Assembly: GCA_965226855.1 (NCBI GenBank)
Contig: CBDDEE010000019.1
Location: forward strand, 107,467-171,466
DNA length: 64,000 nt
Source of the DNA: JAUXJB01 sp965226855
GTDB taxonomy: Bacteria > Myxococcota_A > UBA9160 > SZUA-336
Direction: 5' to 3'
Shown here: piece by piece, positions 47,495 to 56,592 of the stretch
How positions within the stretch are numbered: the stretch's first letter is position 1
How the letters are laid out: each line of letters starts with the position of its first letter
The notes under the pieces: generated by a model
What the model was told of the DNA's origin: nothing
The model's database searches: none
The model's input: the letters and a program-made list of their open reading frames with translations, nothing else
Translations under genes and position numbers: made by a program

Positions 47495-47845
47495 CTAGTG
47501 CTGGTGATCGTGGCCTTGGGGGCGGGCCGCGAGCTCCCGCTGCCGGCGGTCGAGGTCTGCGGGCGCCATGATGCTCTTGTCAGCGAGCAGGATCTCGAGC
47601 GCGGCGAGCCAGCGAGCGTAGTAGCTCCAGCCGACGCCATCCGGATGGGCGCGCTCCCAGCTGGCGATCTCTGCGATCAGTGCCTGGCGGAACTCGCCCC
47701 ACTCGAACAGCTCTTGGTCGCACAGGGCTTGCACGATGCCGAAGGCGCGTCCCTCCCAGGGTGTATCGAAGACGAGCTCCCCGTTCTTGCGCGGCGGTGC
47801 ACCGGGGCCATCGAGGGGCAGTGGGCGAACCTCCGCGTCGCTCAT
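47495..47845 (-). CDS. Nitrile hydratase accessory (activator) protein
   Basis: A 116-residue P14K/activator-type protein that assists cobalt insertion and maturation of the nitrile hydratase alpha subunit. Family features are FDTPWEGRAFGIVQALCDQE, FEWGEFRQALIAEI and GWSYYARWLAALEILLADK. It shares the beta-subunit N-terminal fold. The start overlaps the alpha-subunit stop by 4 bases. A His-rich end (HDHQH) could help metal handling. Confidence 0.9.
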   Translation of the reverse strand: MSDAEVRPLPLDGPGAPPRKNGELVFDTPWEGRAFGIVQALCDQELFEWGEFRQALIAEIASWERAHPDGVGWSYYARWLAALEILLADKSIMAPADLDRRQRELAARPQGHDHQH

Positions 47846-48423
47846 GCTGGCGGCCTGGCGAGCGCGGTGCCGATCATGGAGTCCCGCGTGGCGAGCTCCA
47901 CGAGCTCGTGCTCGCTCAATCCTTGCGCGCCCGCGGGAAGCTGTGGGAGGACCATGTAGCGGACCTCCGCGCTGCTGTCCCAGACACGCACCTCGACATC
48001 GTCCCCAGGCGTGAGGCCGAACTCTCCGAGCACCACGCGCGGCTCGCGCACGATCCGGGAACGGTAGGCGGGGTCTTTATACCAGCTAGGCGGCAGGCCG
48101 AGCACGGACCAGGGGTAGCAGGAACACAGCGTGCATACCACGACGTTGTGGACCTGCGGCGTGTTCTCCACGACGACGAGCTGCGCCTCCTCGACACTCT
48201 CGATGTCGAGCTCGGCGAGGGCGGCCGGAGCGTTCTGGAGCAGGCGAGCCTTGTAGTCTGCGTCGAGCCATGCGCGCGCTACGACGCGGGCCCCGTTCAT
48301 GGGGCCGAGATCGTTCTCATAGCGCTCGACCAAGCCGTCGATCACGCTCGAGTCCACCAGGCCCTTCTCTCTTAGCAGCGACTCGAGAGCCTCGGTGCGC
48401 AGAGACTGCTGGTCGTCGCTCAT
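47842..48423 (-). CDS. nthA: Cobalt-type nitrile hydratase alpha subunit
   Basis: A 193-residue subunit that holds the metal in the claw setting VVCTLCSCYPWSVLGLPPSW, with Cys97, Cys100, Ser101 and Cys102 as ligands. CTLCSC with Thr and a following Tyr-Pro-Trp is the cobalt form, as opposed to CSLCSC in iron enzymes. It hydrates nitriles to amides. WYKDPAYRSRIVREPRVVLG is highly conserved. It overlaps both the beta gene and the activator gene by 4 bases. No amidase is adjacent. Confidence 0.95.
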   Translation of the reverse strand: MSDDQQSLRTEALESLLREKGLVDSSVIDGLVERYENDLGPMNGARVVARAWLDADYKARLLQNAPAALAELDIESVEEAQLVVVENTPQVHNVVVCTLCSCYPWSVLGLPPSWYKDPAYRSRIVREPRVVLGEFGLTPGDDVEVRVWDSSAEVRYMVLPQLPAGAQGLSEHELVELATRDSMIGTALARPPA

Positions 48424-49103
48424 TCGCTCTCCTCCTGAGCAGCTTCCAGGTAGCTTTCGAAGAGGTCTATGGCCACAGAGGAAGCGGGCTCCGCCGCGTC
48501 GCCCCAGAGCTCAGACGCCTCGAAGCGGACGTTGTACAGGTACTGTGGGTTCTCACCCTGCCCGTGGGCATTCGTGTCCGGGAACACGAAGCCGGGATAC
48601 ACACGATCGATGCGACCGCGCTTGCCGCGTGCGTAGCCCGGAAGACGCGTGTGACCGGAGGGATTCAGGTTGCGCGTTCGGATCCGGTCACCGCTCCGAA
48701 AGCGAGGCGAGGCCTCGAGCTCCCGGACGAAGCTGGGTCGCTGGCCGAGAGAATCCGGCACTTCCGCCACGCGCGGGCTCTGCCTCGGTGCCGACGGCAC
48801 CGTGCCCTGCTCGAGTGCGCGACGGCGCTCGTCCAGCTCCGCCGGGCTGAGCGCCCCGCTCCGGATCAGGTTCTGCTCGACCGACGTGCGCCAGCGCTCG
48901 AAGTAGCTCGCCCTCAGGTAGTGCGCCGGTGCCATGGTCTCGATCCCGTGTCGGAACGAATCGAGGTTGTAGAGGCCGCGACGCAGAAGTCCAAGCATGA
49001 TGGCCGCGACCCGCAGCTCCCACGCTGCGTGAAATGGCGTGCTCGCCTCAACGGGCACCCGGCCGAAGCCGTGCATGCCCCCGAGATCGTGGATTCCGTT
49101 CAC
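48420..49103 (-). CDS. nthB: Nitrile hydratase beta subunit
   Basis: A 227-residue beta subunit. It begins with the diagnostic MNGIHDLGGMHGFGRV and contains FRHGIETMAPAHYLRASYFE. The C-terminal SH3-like barrel carries RSGDRIRTRNLNPSGHTRLP, with arginines that contact the oxidised claw cysteines, and YARGKRGRIDRVYPGFVFPD. The order beta-alpha-activator is the one found in many cobalt-type operons. It starts 9 bases after the ferritin-like gene stop. Confidence 0.95.
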   Translation of the reverse strand: MNGIHDLGGMHGFGRVPVEASTPFHAAWELRVAAIMLGLLRRGLYNLDSFRHGIETMAPAHYLRASYFERWRTSVEQNLIRSGALSPAELDERRRALEQGTVPSAPRQSPRVAEVPDSLGQRPSFVRELEASPRFRSGDRIRTRNLNPSGHTRLPGYARGKRGRIDRVYPGFVFPDTNAHGQGENPQYLYNVRFEASELWGDAAEPASSVAIDLFESYLEAAQEESE

Positions 49104-49112
49104 CTGGGCCGA

Positions 49113-50104
49113 CTAGGCTGTGAGAGCCTCGAGCGGGGGCACGGAGTCACCGCGGCGCCTGGCCTGGTGTCGGTCGCGCAGGATCTCCGCCGCCTTGTGC
49201 AGCGTCTCGCGGCGCGGCCCCACGCGATCGCGGCTCATGGCGTCCTCGATCTCGCGCAGCTCTTCCTCGGTAAAGCCGGCCTCGATCCGGTCCTGGTGGG
49301 CGAGCGGTTGCTGCCCGCCGAAAGAGAAGGCCCGCTCCGTCTCCATCTGGAACTCCTTCACCGCGCGCGCCTTCTCGGGCCTGCCCTTGGTGAACTCCTT
49401 GACCCAGTTGCTGCCGAAGCGAACGTGCGTGAGCTCGTCGGCTAGCACGTAGTCGACAGCCTGCGCGATAACGTCGTCCCCCGCTCCTTCGCGTCGTTGA
49501 TGAGCGAGCGCAAGACGTCGCAGGCGAGACCTTCGATGCAGCGGTTCACGCCGGTGACGCGCATGGCCGGGTCGTCGGCGCAGCCGGTCTCGAACAGGAA
49601 CGTGGTCTCGGGGTACTGACCGACCTCACCGCCCGCATGATCGATCAGCTTCTCGTAGATCTGCACGTGGCGCGCCTCGTCCCAGCACTGGCGCGCCATG
49701 TTCATTTTGAACTCCCACTCCGCCTCCGGGAAGTCCCAGAGGGTACGTCCCGCGGCCTCCAGCGCCTGGAGCTCGCCGACGAAGATCCCGTGCAGCCGAG
49801 GCCTGAGCTGAAGCTTGAAGTCGCCATCGCGACGCAACGTCCCTGCCTGGCTGAGGATCTGGAACGCCGGGCCAAGCTCGTCGTAGACTTCCTCCAGAGC
49901 TGTCCCGGCCACGCGCGCCCGGAGCTTGGGACCGACTTCCTCGAAGACCCGGACGATGGTATCCACGTCGTCGGGCAGCGAGGCGAGCAGCATGTTGCGC
50001 CCCTGCGCGCGCTTGAACCGACGATCCCGTGCCAACTCATGATGCGAGATGAAGCGTTTCACCCTGGAGCCCCCGATGGCGGCCGTGAGCATTGCTGGCA
50101 GCAT
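49113..50104 (-). pseudogene. Ferritin-like di-iron protein (DUF455-like) with a single frameshift
   Basis: A protein of about 330 residues if repaired. Likely metal ligands form a ferritin-like pattern: VGELQALEAAGRTLWDF (E), QCWDEARHVQIYEKL (ExxH) and, in the second frame, YVLADELTHVRFGSNWVKEF (ExxH). The first frame ends at INDAKERG; the next continues DDVIAQAVDYV. One G missing from a G5 run near 49487 accounts for the break and makes the span divisible by three. The start may be ATG 50104 or 50092; the second position also overlaps the divergent kinase start. The gene leads the nitrile hydratase operon with 9-base spacing. Function unknown. Confidence 0.7.
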
Positions 50105-51052
50105 TTTACTCTTCGAGGGCGGGAGTACAACGTCCACGGCGGGAGACCCGCGCGAGCCCGGCTGAGCGAGAGCGTTTCGACGTCTGCGCGATCGGTCACG
50201 TCAGCCGCGACACGATCAGGATCGGGGAGCGGATCGAACGGCTGCCCGGCGGAGCCGCCTATTACCTGACGCTGACGCTGCGTTGTCTCGGACGAGCGGC
50301 CGCAGTGCTCACCAAGCTCGCCGCGCAGGACGAGCCGGAGCTGCTGGGCGAGCTGAGAGACCAGGGGGCGGCGGTGATCGCGTTGCCGAGCCCTCGAACC
50401 ACGCTCCTCGAGAATCGCTACGACAGCGAAGATTCGGGGCGGCGCGCGCAACGGGTGAGCGCGGTCGCGGCGCCTTTCGAAGCTCCGGATCTCGGCACCC
50501 TGCGCGCACGCGTCTTTCATCTCGGCCCGCTCACGAATCGCGACATGGACGAGGGCTTTGTGAAGGCTGTCGCCGCCAGGGGAGAGGTGTCTCTCGATGC
50601 ACAGGGCCTGGTGAGAGAGGTGGAGGGCGGAGTCATAGTGCCGCGTCGCTGTTCGCACGCGGAGGAGAGCCTGTCGCACGTCAGCGTTCTCAAGGTCGAT
50701 GCGAGCGAAGCGTTGCTGCTGAGCGGAGAGAGCGACATCGACCTGGCGGCACGGTGTCTGGCCGGACTCGGGCCGCGCGAGGTGGTCGTCACCCTCGGCG
50801 ACGGCGGCGCGCTCCTGTGCTGCGAGGGTCGGCTCCGTCACGTTCCCCGCGGTTCCGGTAGCGGAGCCGGTCGACCCGACTGGCTGCGGAGACACGTTCA
50901 TGGCTGCGTACTTGCACCGCCGTCTGGCGGGAGAGGATCCGCTGCGCGCGGCACGCTTCGCCACTGCAGTCGCGGCGCTCGCGTTGCAGCGCTCAGGACC
51001 TTTTCGGGGCACCTCCGAGGACGCCGAGCGGCTCCTCGCCCGAAGCCGCTGA
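50092..51052 (+). pseudogene. PfkB family carbohydrate/nucleoside kinase with a single frameshift
   Basis: A ribokinase-fold kinase of about 300 residues. The N-terminal part has FDVCAIGHVSRDTIRIG and ERLPGGAAYYLTLTLRCLG, the first PfkB signature. Further on is the central KVDASEALLLSGE, then EVVVTLGDGGALLCCEG. One extra C in a C4 run near 50848 shifts the frame. The continuation reads VAEPVDPTGCGDTFMAAYLH, the second PfkB signature with the catalytic Asp, and ends at TGA 51052. There is no ATG in frame; TTG 50092 is the only candidate start, so the true start is unclear. Substrate unknown. Confidence 0.75.
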
Positions 51053-51058
51053 GGCAAA

Positions 51059-51136
51059 CGCCGCGGAACGCGGCGCGCGCAGCGAGGGCCGAAGGCCTGA
51101 GCGAAGAGTGGGTGGCCCCGGCCGCCCGCGGCCGGG
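51059..51136 (+). terminator. Cluster of GC-rich hairpins after the PfkB-type gene
   Basis: Seven bases after the kinase stop there is a 7-bp perfect stem with GAA loop (CGCCGCG-GAA-CGCGGCG, 51059-51075), then GGCC-GAA-GGCC (51088-51098), then a 9-bp stem CCCGGCCGC-CC-GCGGCCGGG (51117-51136). None has a clear T-tract, so the terminator role is inferred from position and stem strength. Confidence 0.4.
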
Positions 51137-51261
51137 TCCCACAAGCCAGGCGCGCACGAGACTGGCTCGCCACTGCGTTGCAGAGCGTTGCTGGGCGTCC
51201 CTGTCACCCATTGCTGCCCTGTTTCTTGGAGGCTGTGCTGCGCGAGACGTATCCTCGGATC

Positions 51262-52449
51262 ATGGAGCATCGCTCTTCGTCCTTCCCCATGGACGACCTG
51301 AAGTCCTTTGGGCTGTCGCGCGAGCGCGGCTTTCTGCCACTCGGGGACCCCCTGCGTGAGCTCCCGGAGGAGTTCGACGCCCTCGAAGAGGTCGGACGCG
51401 ACCTGCCGCGGCTCCTCCTCACGGGGCACATCCGGAAGATCCTCGAGAGCCTGCCGCCCCTGCCAGTCGACACCTTGGAGAACGAGGCCGAGCTGCGGCG
51501 CGCCATGCTTCTTCTCTCCTACGTCGGTCACGCCTACGTCTGGTCGGGGGACGCGCCCGCCGCGAGGGTCCCCGCGAGCATCGCCGCCCCCTGGTGCGAG
51601 GTAGCGGTGCGACTCGGCCGTCCCCCCGTGCTCTCGTACGCGTCTTATGCGCTCGACAACTGGCTCCGGATCGATGCCGATGGTCCCGTCGAGCTCGGCA
51701 ACATCATGCTGCTGCAGAACTTCCTTGGCGGAGCGGACGAGGACTGGTTCATCGGCGTCCATGTCGACATCGAGTTCAAGGCCTCCCGCGCTCTTTGCGA
51801 GCTGGGGCCGGCTCTGCGCGCGGCGTCCAATCAGGACACCGACGGGCTCGTGGACTCGCTCGTCGCGATCTCCGCGAGCATCGAGTCGATGGTAGGCACG
51901 CTGACGCGGCTGCCAGAGCACTGCGATCCGTACATCTACTTTCGGCGCGTGCGGCCCTACATTCACGGCTGGAAGGACCATCCGGCGCTGCCGTCGGGAG
52001 TCGTGTACCAAGGCGTTGAGCTCTTCGGCGGGCACCCACAGCAATTCAGAGGGGAGACGGGGGCCCAGAGTGGCATCGTTCCCGCGCTCGATGCTGTCCT
52101 CGGCATCGCACACGCGGACGACCCCTTGCGAAGCTACCTGGTCGAGATGCGAGGCTACATGCCGCCGGGGCATCGGGCATTCCTGGACGCCCTCCACGAG
52201 GCTGGGTCGGTTCGTCTTTTCGCGCAATCCTGCGAGCGCGGGGCTGCCGAGCTCCGGTCCGCCTACGATCAGTGCGTGAGCTGGCTGGAGGCGTTTCGCT
52301 CGCTGCACCTGGACTACGCCTCAAGCTACATCGACAAGCAAAGCCTGGCGGGCGATTCGAACCCCACCGACGTTGGGACCGGGGGAACGCCCTTCATGCG
52401 CTACCTTGAGAAGCACCGCGACGAGACGGCAGAGGCTAGAATCGGCTGA
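51262..52449 (+). CDS. Indoleamine 2,3-dioxygenase-like heme dioxygenase
   Basis: A 395-residue protein of the IDO family, which oxidises L-tryptophan or other indoles to N-formylkynurenine-type products using heme and O2. Typical segments are LLLTGHIRKILESLPPLPVD, PPVLSYASYALDNW, DEDWFIGVHVDIEFKASRAL, RGYMPPGHRAFLDALHEAG, the likely proximal heme histidine in FRSLHLDYASSYI and the propionate-binding loop DVGTGGTPFMRYLEKHRDET. ATG 51262 is used, as the open frame upstream runs out of phase through the kinase end and a hairpin region. No kynureninase or formamidase lies nearby. The bacterial substrate may differ from tryptophan. Confidence 0.9.
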   Translation: MEHRSSSFPMDDLKSFGLSRERGFLPLGDPLRELPEEFDALEEVGRDLPRLLLTGHIRKILESLPPLPVDTLENEAELRRAMLLLSYVGHAYVWSGDAPAARVPASIAAPWCEVAVRLGRPPVLSYASYALDNWLRIDADGPVELGNIMLLQNFLGGADEDWFIGVHVDIEFKASRALCELGPALRAASNQDTDGLVDSLVAISASIESMVGTLTRLPEHCDPYIYFRRVRPYIHGWKDHPALPSGVVYQGVELFGGHPQQFRGETGAQSGIVPALDAVLGIAHADDPLRSYLVEMRGYMPPGHRAFLDALHEAGSVRLFAQSCERGAAELRSAYDQCVSWLEAFRSLHLDYASSYIDKQSLAGDSNPTDVGTGGTPFMRYLEKHRDETAEARIG

Positions 52450-52595
52450 TCGCCAAACGCGCCTGGCTCAGGAACGTCGTGACCCTTTGGGCGTGCCTAC
52501 TTCCGCAGTGCGCTCCACGTGTCTCGACCCGGTGCCCCGCTCCGCTCGAGTAGGCGCCTTCAAGTAAGATAGCGAGCCACTGCGGAGGCGTCGCC

Positions 52596-52798
52596 ATGCG
52601 GTACAGGTTGCTGGGGCTGAGTGGATTCCCGGTCTTCAAGCTCGGACTCCGCGCTATGACCTTCGGCGAGAATTCGAGCTCGGCTCCCCGTACGACATGC
52701 TGAGGGCGCAGCTCCAGGCCGGGAGCTACAAGCTGACGGACAACCATCGGGAGTTCCGCGCTCCTGGCGGCAAGGCTCCTCGCAGCGATCGTTCATGA
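52596..52798 (+). pseudogene. Chimera: aldo-keto reductase N-terminus joined to the C-terminus of an unidentified protein
   Basis: ATG 52596 follows a good GGAGG site and begins MRYRLLGLSGFPVFKLGLRA then MTFGE, the classic first strand of aldo-keto reductases (RxLGxSGxxVxxLxLGxMTFG). After MTFGE the match ends and the frame stops at 52703. A second frame continues through ELGSPYDMLRAQLQAGSYKL and TDNHREFRAPG to a stop at 52798. That stop overlaps the next gene start as ATGA, as if this were the natural end of an operon member. The reductase body of about 300 residues is gone. The tail family is not recognised. Confidence 0.55.
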
Positions 52799-54994
52799 CG
52801 CGCCCTCCGCCGCTCGACGGCCTACGCGTGCTGGAGCTGGCGACGGGAATTGCCGGGCCATACGGCGGCCGTCTGCTTGCCATGCTCGGCGCGAGCGTGG
52901 TCAAGGTCGAGCCCGAAACCGGGGATCCCGTGCGCTGGCTGCCCTCGATCTCTCTCACGCGCTCGATTGGGCTGACGTTGTCATCGACAGCAGGGTTAGC
53001 GTGCAAGTGTCTGGCGGAGCGTTGGATCCGGCGCTCCTGCGCGCCCAGCCAGGTGCGCCCCATCTGGTCTCCGCCACCGCGTGGGGCTTCGAGGCCGATG
53101 AGCCGGGAACCGTCGCTGACGAACTGCTCGTGCAGGCCGTCGCGGGCGCGATGAGCGTGACGGGAGATCCGGACGGAGCGCCGCTGCGGTTCCCCGGCTG
53201 GCAGTCGCAGTATCTGACCGGCGCTTACGTTGCGGCGGCGGCACTTGGAGCGATACGCGCGAACGCCCCTCAGCACGTCGACCTGTCCTGGCTGGCGTGT
53301 ACCGCAACCGGAGTGGAGGCCTCCTACTCCCGTTACCTCCAGCGTCGCCGCAGTGACCCACGTGGCGGTGCCCATCCGCCCCATCTCTATCCGAGCGGTG
53401 CTCTGCCTTGCGCCGATGGCTACGTGGTGCCCGGCACGATTCGGCTCCACGACTGGCTCGCACAATGCGAGATCTACGGGCGCGAGGATCTCCTCCAGGA
53501 CCCACGCTTTCGTCGTCGCGAGGCACGGGCCTCGCACGTGGCCGCGCTCTGGGAAGAGATCGGCCCGTGGTACGCAGCTCGTTCGCGACACGAGATATTC
53601 GACCGGGCGATCACGCGTCAGTGGGCGCTCGGCATGATCATGACGGGAAGCGACACCCTTGCGGACCGCCATCTCTCGGAGCGGGGCTTCCTCGGGAAGA
53701 TCGCCTCGGCCCGGGGGGACTTCATCGCTCCTGTGCGGCCATGGCGAGGCCCGGGACTCCCAGTCGAATCGCAGCACGTGGCGGAGACCGGAGCGGATGC
53801 GCCAAACTGGCGTATCGAGGACTCCGTCCGCTCCCGACCGCGACGCCGACCGCTCGAGCAACTTAGAGTCTTGGAGCTCACGGTCGCCTGGGTAGGACCC
53901 TTCGTCGGCCGCTACCTCGGCGCGCTGGGCGCGGACGTGGTGAAGAAGAGGCCGGAGACAGGCCCGATGGTTGGCGTGGGCCACACACGCCAAGCTCCGT
54001 GTTGCCGCCCGGCGAGGCTCGCAACGCTGCCGAGGAGCTCTCGTTGAACGTCGCCCCGAACTTCAACTCGCTCAACCGGAACAAGCGCGCGCTGGCGCTC
54101 GACCTGAAGTCGCCGGAGGGCAGAGCGCTGTGCCTGGAGCTGGTCGCCCAGGTCGACGTCGTTGTAGTGAACTTCACGCAGCGCGTGCTGCCCGCCCTCG
54201 GCCTGGACTACACGGAGCTGCGGCGCGCGAACCCGGGCGTCGTGCTGCTGAACATGCCTGCGCTCGGTGCCAGCGGGCCGTACCGAGCGGCGGCCGGCTA
54301 TGGGTCGATCATCGAGGGCATGGGCGGCTTCGCCTCTCGCTTCGGCTGGCAGGAGGAGGGAGCGCGAGTGAGTCAGACGTTCTATCCGGATCCCGTCGCC
54401 GGGATTCACGGGGTCGTGGCCGTGCTGACTGCGCTCGCCGCGCGCGACCACGACGACATCGGAGCAGAGATCGATCTCTCCCAGCAGGAGACGCTCTGGC
54501 TGCTCTTCGGTGAGTCCATCGTGGCGGCCTCGGGCCAGGGTCGAGACGTCGGCCGGCTAGGCAACAGAGAGCCGGGCGTGGCCACCTCGGGCGTCTTCCC
54601 GACCGCGGACGGAGACTGGGTTGCAGTCGTGAGCCTGCGCGGCTGCGACGAGCTCGTAGCCTCGTCGAGAGAGAGGAAGAGCGTGGACTTCATCCGTCAG
54701 CTGCGCGCTGCGGGAGGACGGGCCGAGATCGTGCTCGACTTCGAGGCCTCGCACCACGATCCGCGAATGCTGCCGTGGCTGGAGGAGGTGGTGCACCCCG
54801 TGACCGGAACGATCTCGTCCCTGCGCGTGCCGCTGCGTGTGGACGGAACGTATGCAGACACGCGCCGACCTGCGCCCGTCTTCGATCAGCACACGGAGCA
54901 GGTCCTGTCCGACTGGCTCCAGTGTTCCGATCACCGCATGCTCGGACTGCGGGGCGCGGGAGTGCTGGGCAGAGCGCGAGAGAGGAGCTCTTGA
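52795..54994 (+). pseudogene. Fused two-domain CaiB/BaiF CoA-transferase with two frame changes and an internal deletion
   Basis: Architecture as at 20994. The first unit starts LDGLRVLELATGIAGPYGGR and reaches GDPVRWLPS. It then loses about 40-50 residues and resumes in another frame at LSHALDWADVVIDS, continuing TGDPDGAPLRFPGWQSQYLT. The second unit starts near 53860 at LEQLRVLELTVAWVGPFVGR, changes frame at about 53980, and continues LNRNKRALALDLKSPEGRAL. In the second unit the expected catalytic Asp is present (TFYPDPVAGIHGVVAVL). In the first, the equivalent QSQYLTGAYVAAAAL has none. Without repair no intact enzyme is made. It is the first gene of the 52.8-57.0 kb operon. Confidence 0.8.
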
Positions 54995-56137
54995 TCGCAG
55001 CAGAGTTCGAGATCGCCAGAGTTCGGGACGCGCGAACGGCCCGCGCATCATCGTGGGATCGGAGCGGTCGCAACGCCGACTACTGGATGATCCCGGCTGG
55101 CGAGACGCGCGTCTTGGCCGAGATCGAGGGGCCCGGCTGCATCACCCACATCTGGATGACGCAGCCGAACCACTACCGCGAGTGCCTGTTGCGCTTTACC
55201 TGGGACGGCGCGCGCCAGCCCAGCGTCGTGGTCCCGCTGGGAGACTTCTTCGGGCTCGGACACGGTTTGGTGAACTCGTACCAGAGCCTGTTTTTTCAGC
55301 GCCTCGACCCGCTGGAACAACCGCTTCAACGTCGGCTGCGCGCTCAACTGCCACCTGCCCATGCCGTTTCGGACGGGCGCCCGAGTCGAGCTCGTGAACC
55401 AGGGCGAGGAGCCCCACCTCCAGTACTTCTATGTCGACTACGAGTGCTGGGAGGCAACACCCGATGATCTCGGCTACTTGCACGCCGAGTTCCGGCGGCA
55501 GAACCCGTTCGGGGGCTGGGGGCACGAGATTCGCGTGAACACTCCCGAGGCCGACATCGCGAACAAGGGTCGCACCGCCTGGGAGAACAACTACGTGATC
55601 CTCGAGGCGCGTGGGCGCGGACACTACATCGGCTGCAACCTCTCGGTCACGAACTTTCAGGGCACGTGGTGGGGCGAGGGAGACGACATGATCTGGGTCG
55701 ACGGCTACAAGTGGCCGCCCGACCTGCACGGCACGGGGAGCGAGGACTACCTGGGTCAAGCTTGGGGCATGCAGCCCAACGGCTTTTTGCGCAACGGCAC
55801 CTCGATCTTCGAGCGCGACACTCGCGGCTACCAGACGAGCTACGTTTTCCACGTCGAGAACCCGGTCCGCTTTCAGCGCGAGATCAAGGCCACGATCGAG
55901 CACGGCCACGGCAACCACCTGTGCAACGAGATGAGCAGCGTCGCATACTGGTACGCCACCGAGCCGAGACGAGTCGCCCGGGTGCCGCCGGTGAAGAAGC
56001 GCGCCCCTATCATGCGCGACGGGCAGGACGTCTGGCTCTACGATCGCTCGAGCCAGACCGCTACCGGACCGGTCGCGCTCAACGCGGAGATGCAGCGGAT
56101 GAAGGCGAGAGCCGCCAAGAAGGGGGCAGGGGGCTGA
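54991..56137 (+). pseudogene. GH172/DUF2961-like protein with a single frameshift
   Basis: About 381 residues if repaired. DUF2961 (GH172) features are WDRSGRNADYWMIPAGETRV and ITHIWMTQPNHYRECLLRFT, then PLGDFFGLGHGLVNSYQS in the first frame; VGCALNCHLPMPF, EEPHLQYFYVDYECWE and DDMIWVDGYKWPPDLHGTGS in the second. One extra T in the T6 run at 55291-55296 explains the shift. The family includes alpha-arabinofuranosidase and difructose anhydride enzymes acting on sugars. Here it starts at TTG 54991 inside the CoA-transferase stop and ends on the ATG of a MaoC-type gene, so it is tightly embedded in an acyl-CoA operon, which is unusual. No signal peptide is visible. Confidence 0.82.
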
Positions 56138-56589
56138 TGGGCCTGCTGACCCCGGAGCTGCGCGCGGAGGTCGGCAAGACCGGAGCCCCCGTACGCGTCG
56201 AGGTGACGCGCCGCGAGCTCCAGAAGTACGCGATCGCCACGCGCCAGCGTCTCGCCGCGTACCTAGAGGGCGATCGCGCGCCGCCGATGTTTCACTACAT
56301 GCTGTTTCGCGAGCTCGAGCCGCTGGAGTGGTTGCGCCCAGACGGTCTCAGCCACGATCCGCTGACGCCTGCGCTGCCCCTACCTCGTGTCATGGCGGGC
56401 GGCGCCGAGACGACCTACGTGCGGTCGATCCGACCGGGTGATGTGCTCGTGGGCACGCCCCGGATCGTCGAAATCTACGAGAAGTCGGGTTCGCAGGGAG
56501 CGCTGATCTTCGTCGTGATCGAGACCCGTGTCGAGACGGAAGCGGGAGAGCTCGTGCTGATCGAGCGCTCCACGCGGATCGCACGCTGA
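56137..56589 (+). CDS. MaoC-like N-terminal (FAS1-like) dehydratase domain protein
   Basis: A 150-residue hot-dog protein of the FAS1-like/MaoC N-terminal type: VEVTRRELQKYAIATRQRLA, YMLFRELEPLEWLRPDGL, LPRVMAGGAETTYVRSIRPG, then a TRVETEAGELVLIERSTRIA final strand. It lacks the catalytic Asp/His pair of full MaoC hydratases and normally pairs with a partner carrying it, here the next gene. Its ATG overlaps the upstream stop by one base (TGATG). Confidence 0.85.
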   Translation: MGLLTPELRAEVGKTGAPVRVEVTRRELQKYAIATRQRLAAYLEGDRAPPMFHYMLFRELEPLEWLRPDGLSHDPLTPALPLPRVMAGGAETTYVRSIRPGDVLVGTPRIVEIYEKSGSQGALIFVVIETRVETEAGELVLIERSTRIAR

Positions 56590-56592
56590 GAC

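Noticed and set aside
50092..52449. Single 785-codon plus-strand frame spanning kinase and IDO
   Set aside because: The middle part is out-of-phase kinase and hairpin DNA; the kinase signature DPTGCGDTFMAAYL is in another frame and IDO homology starts at 51262.
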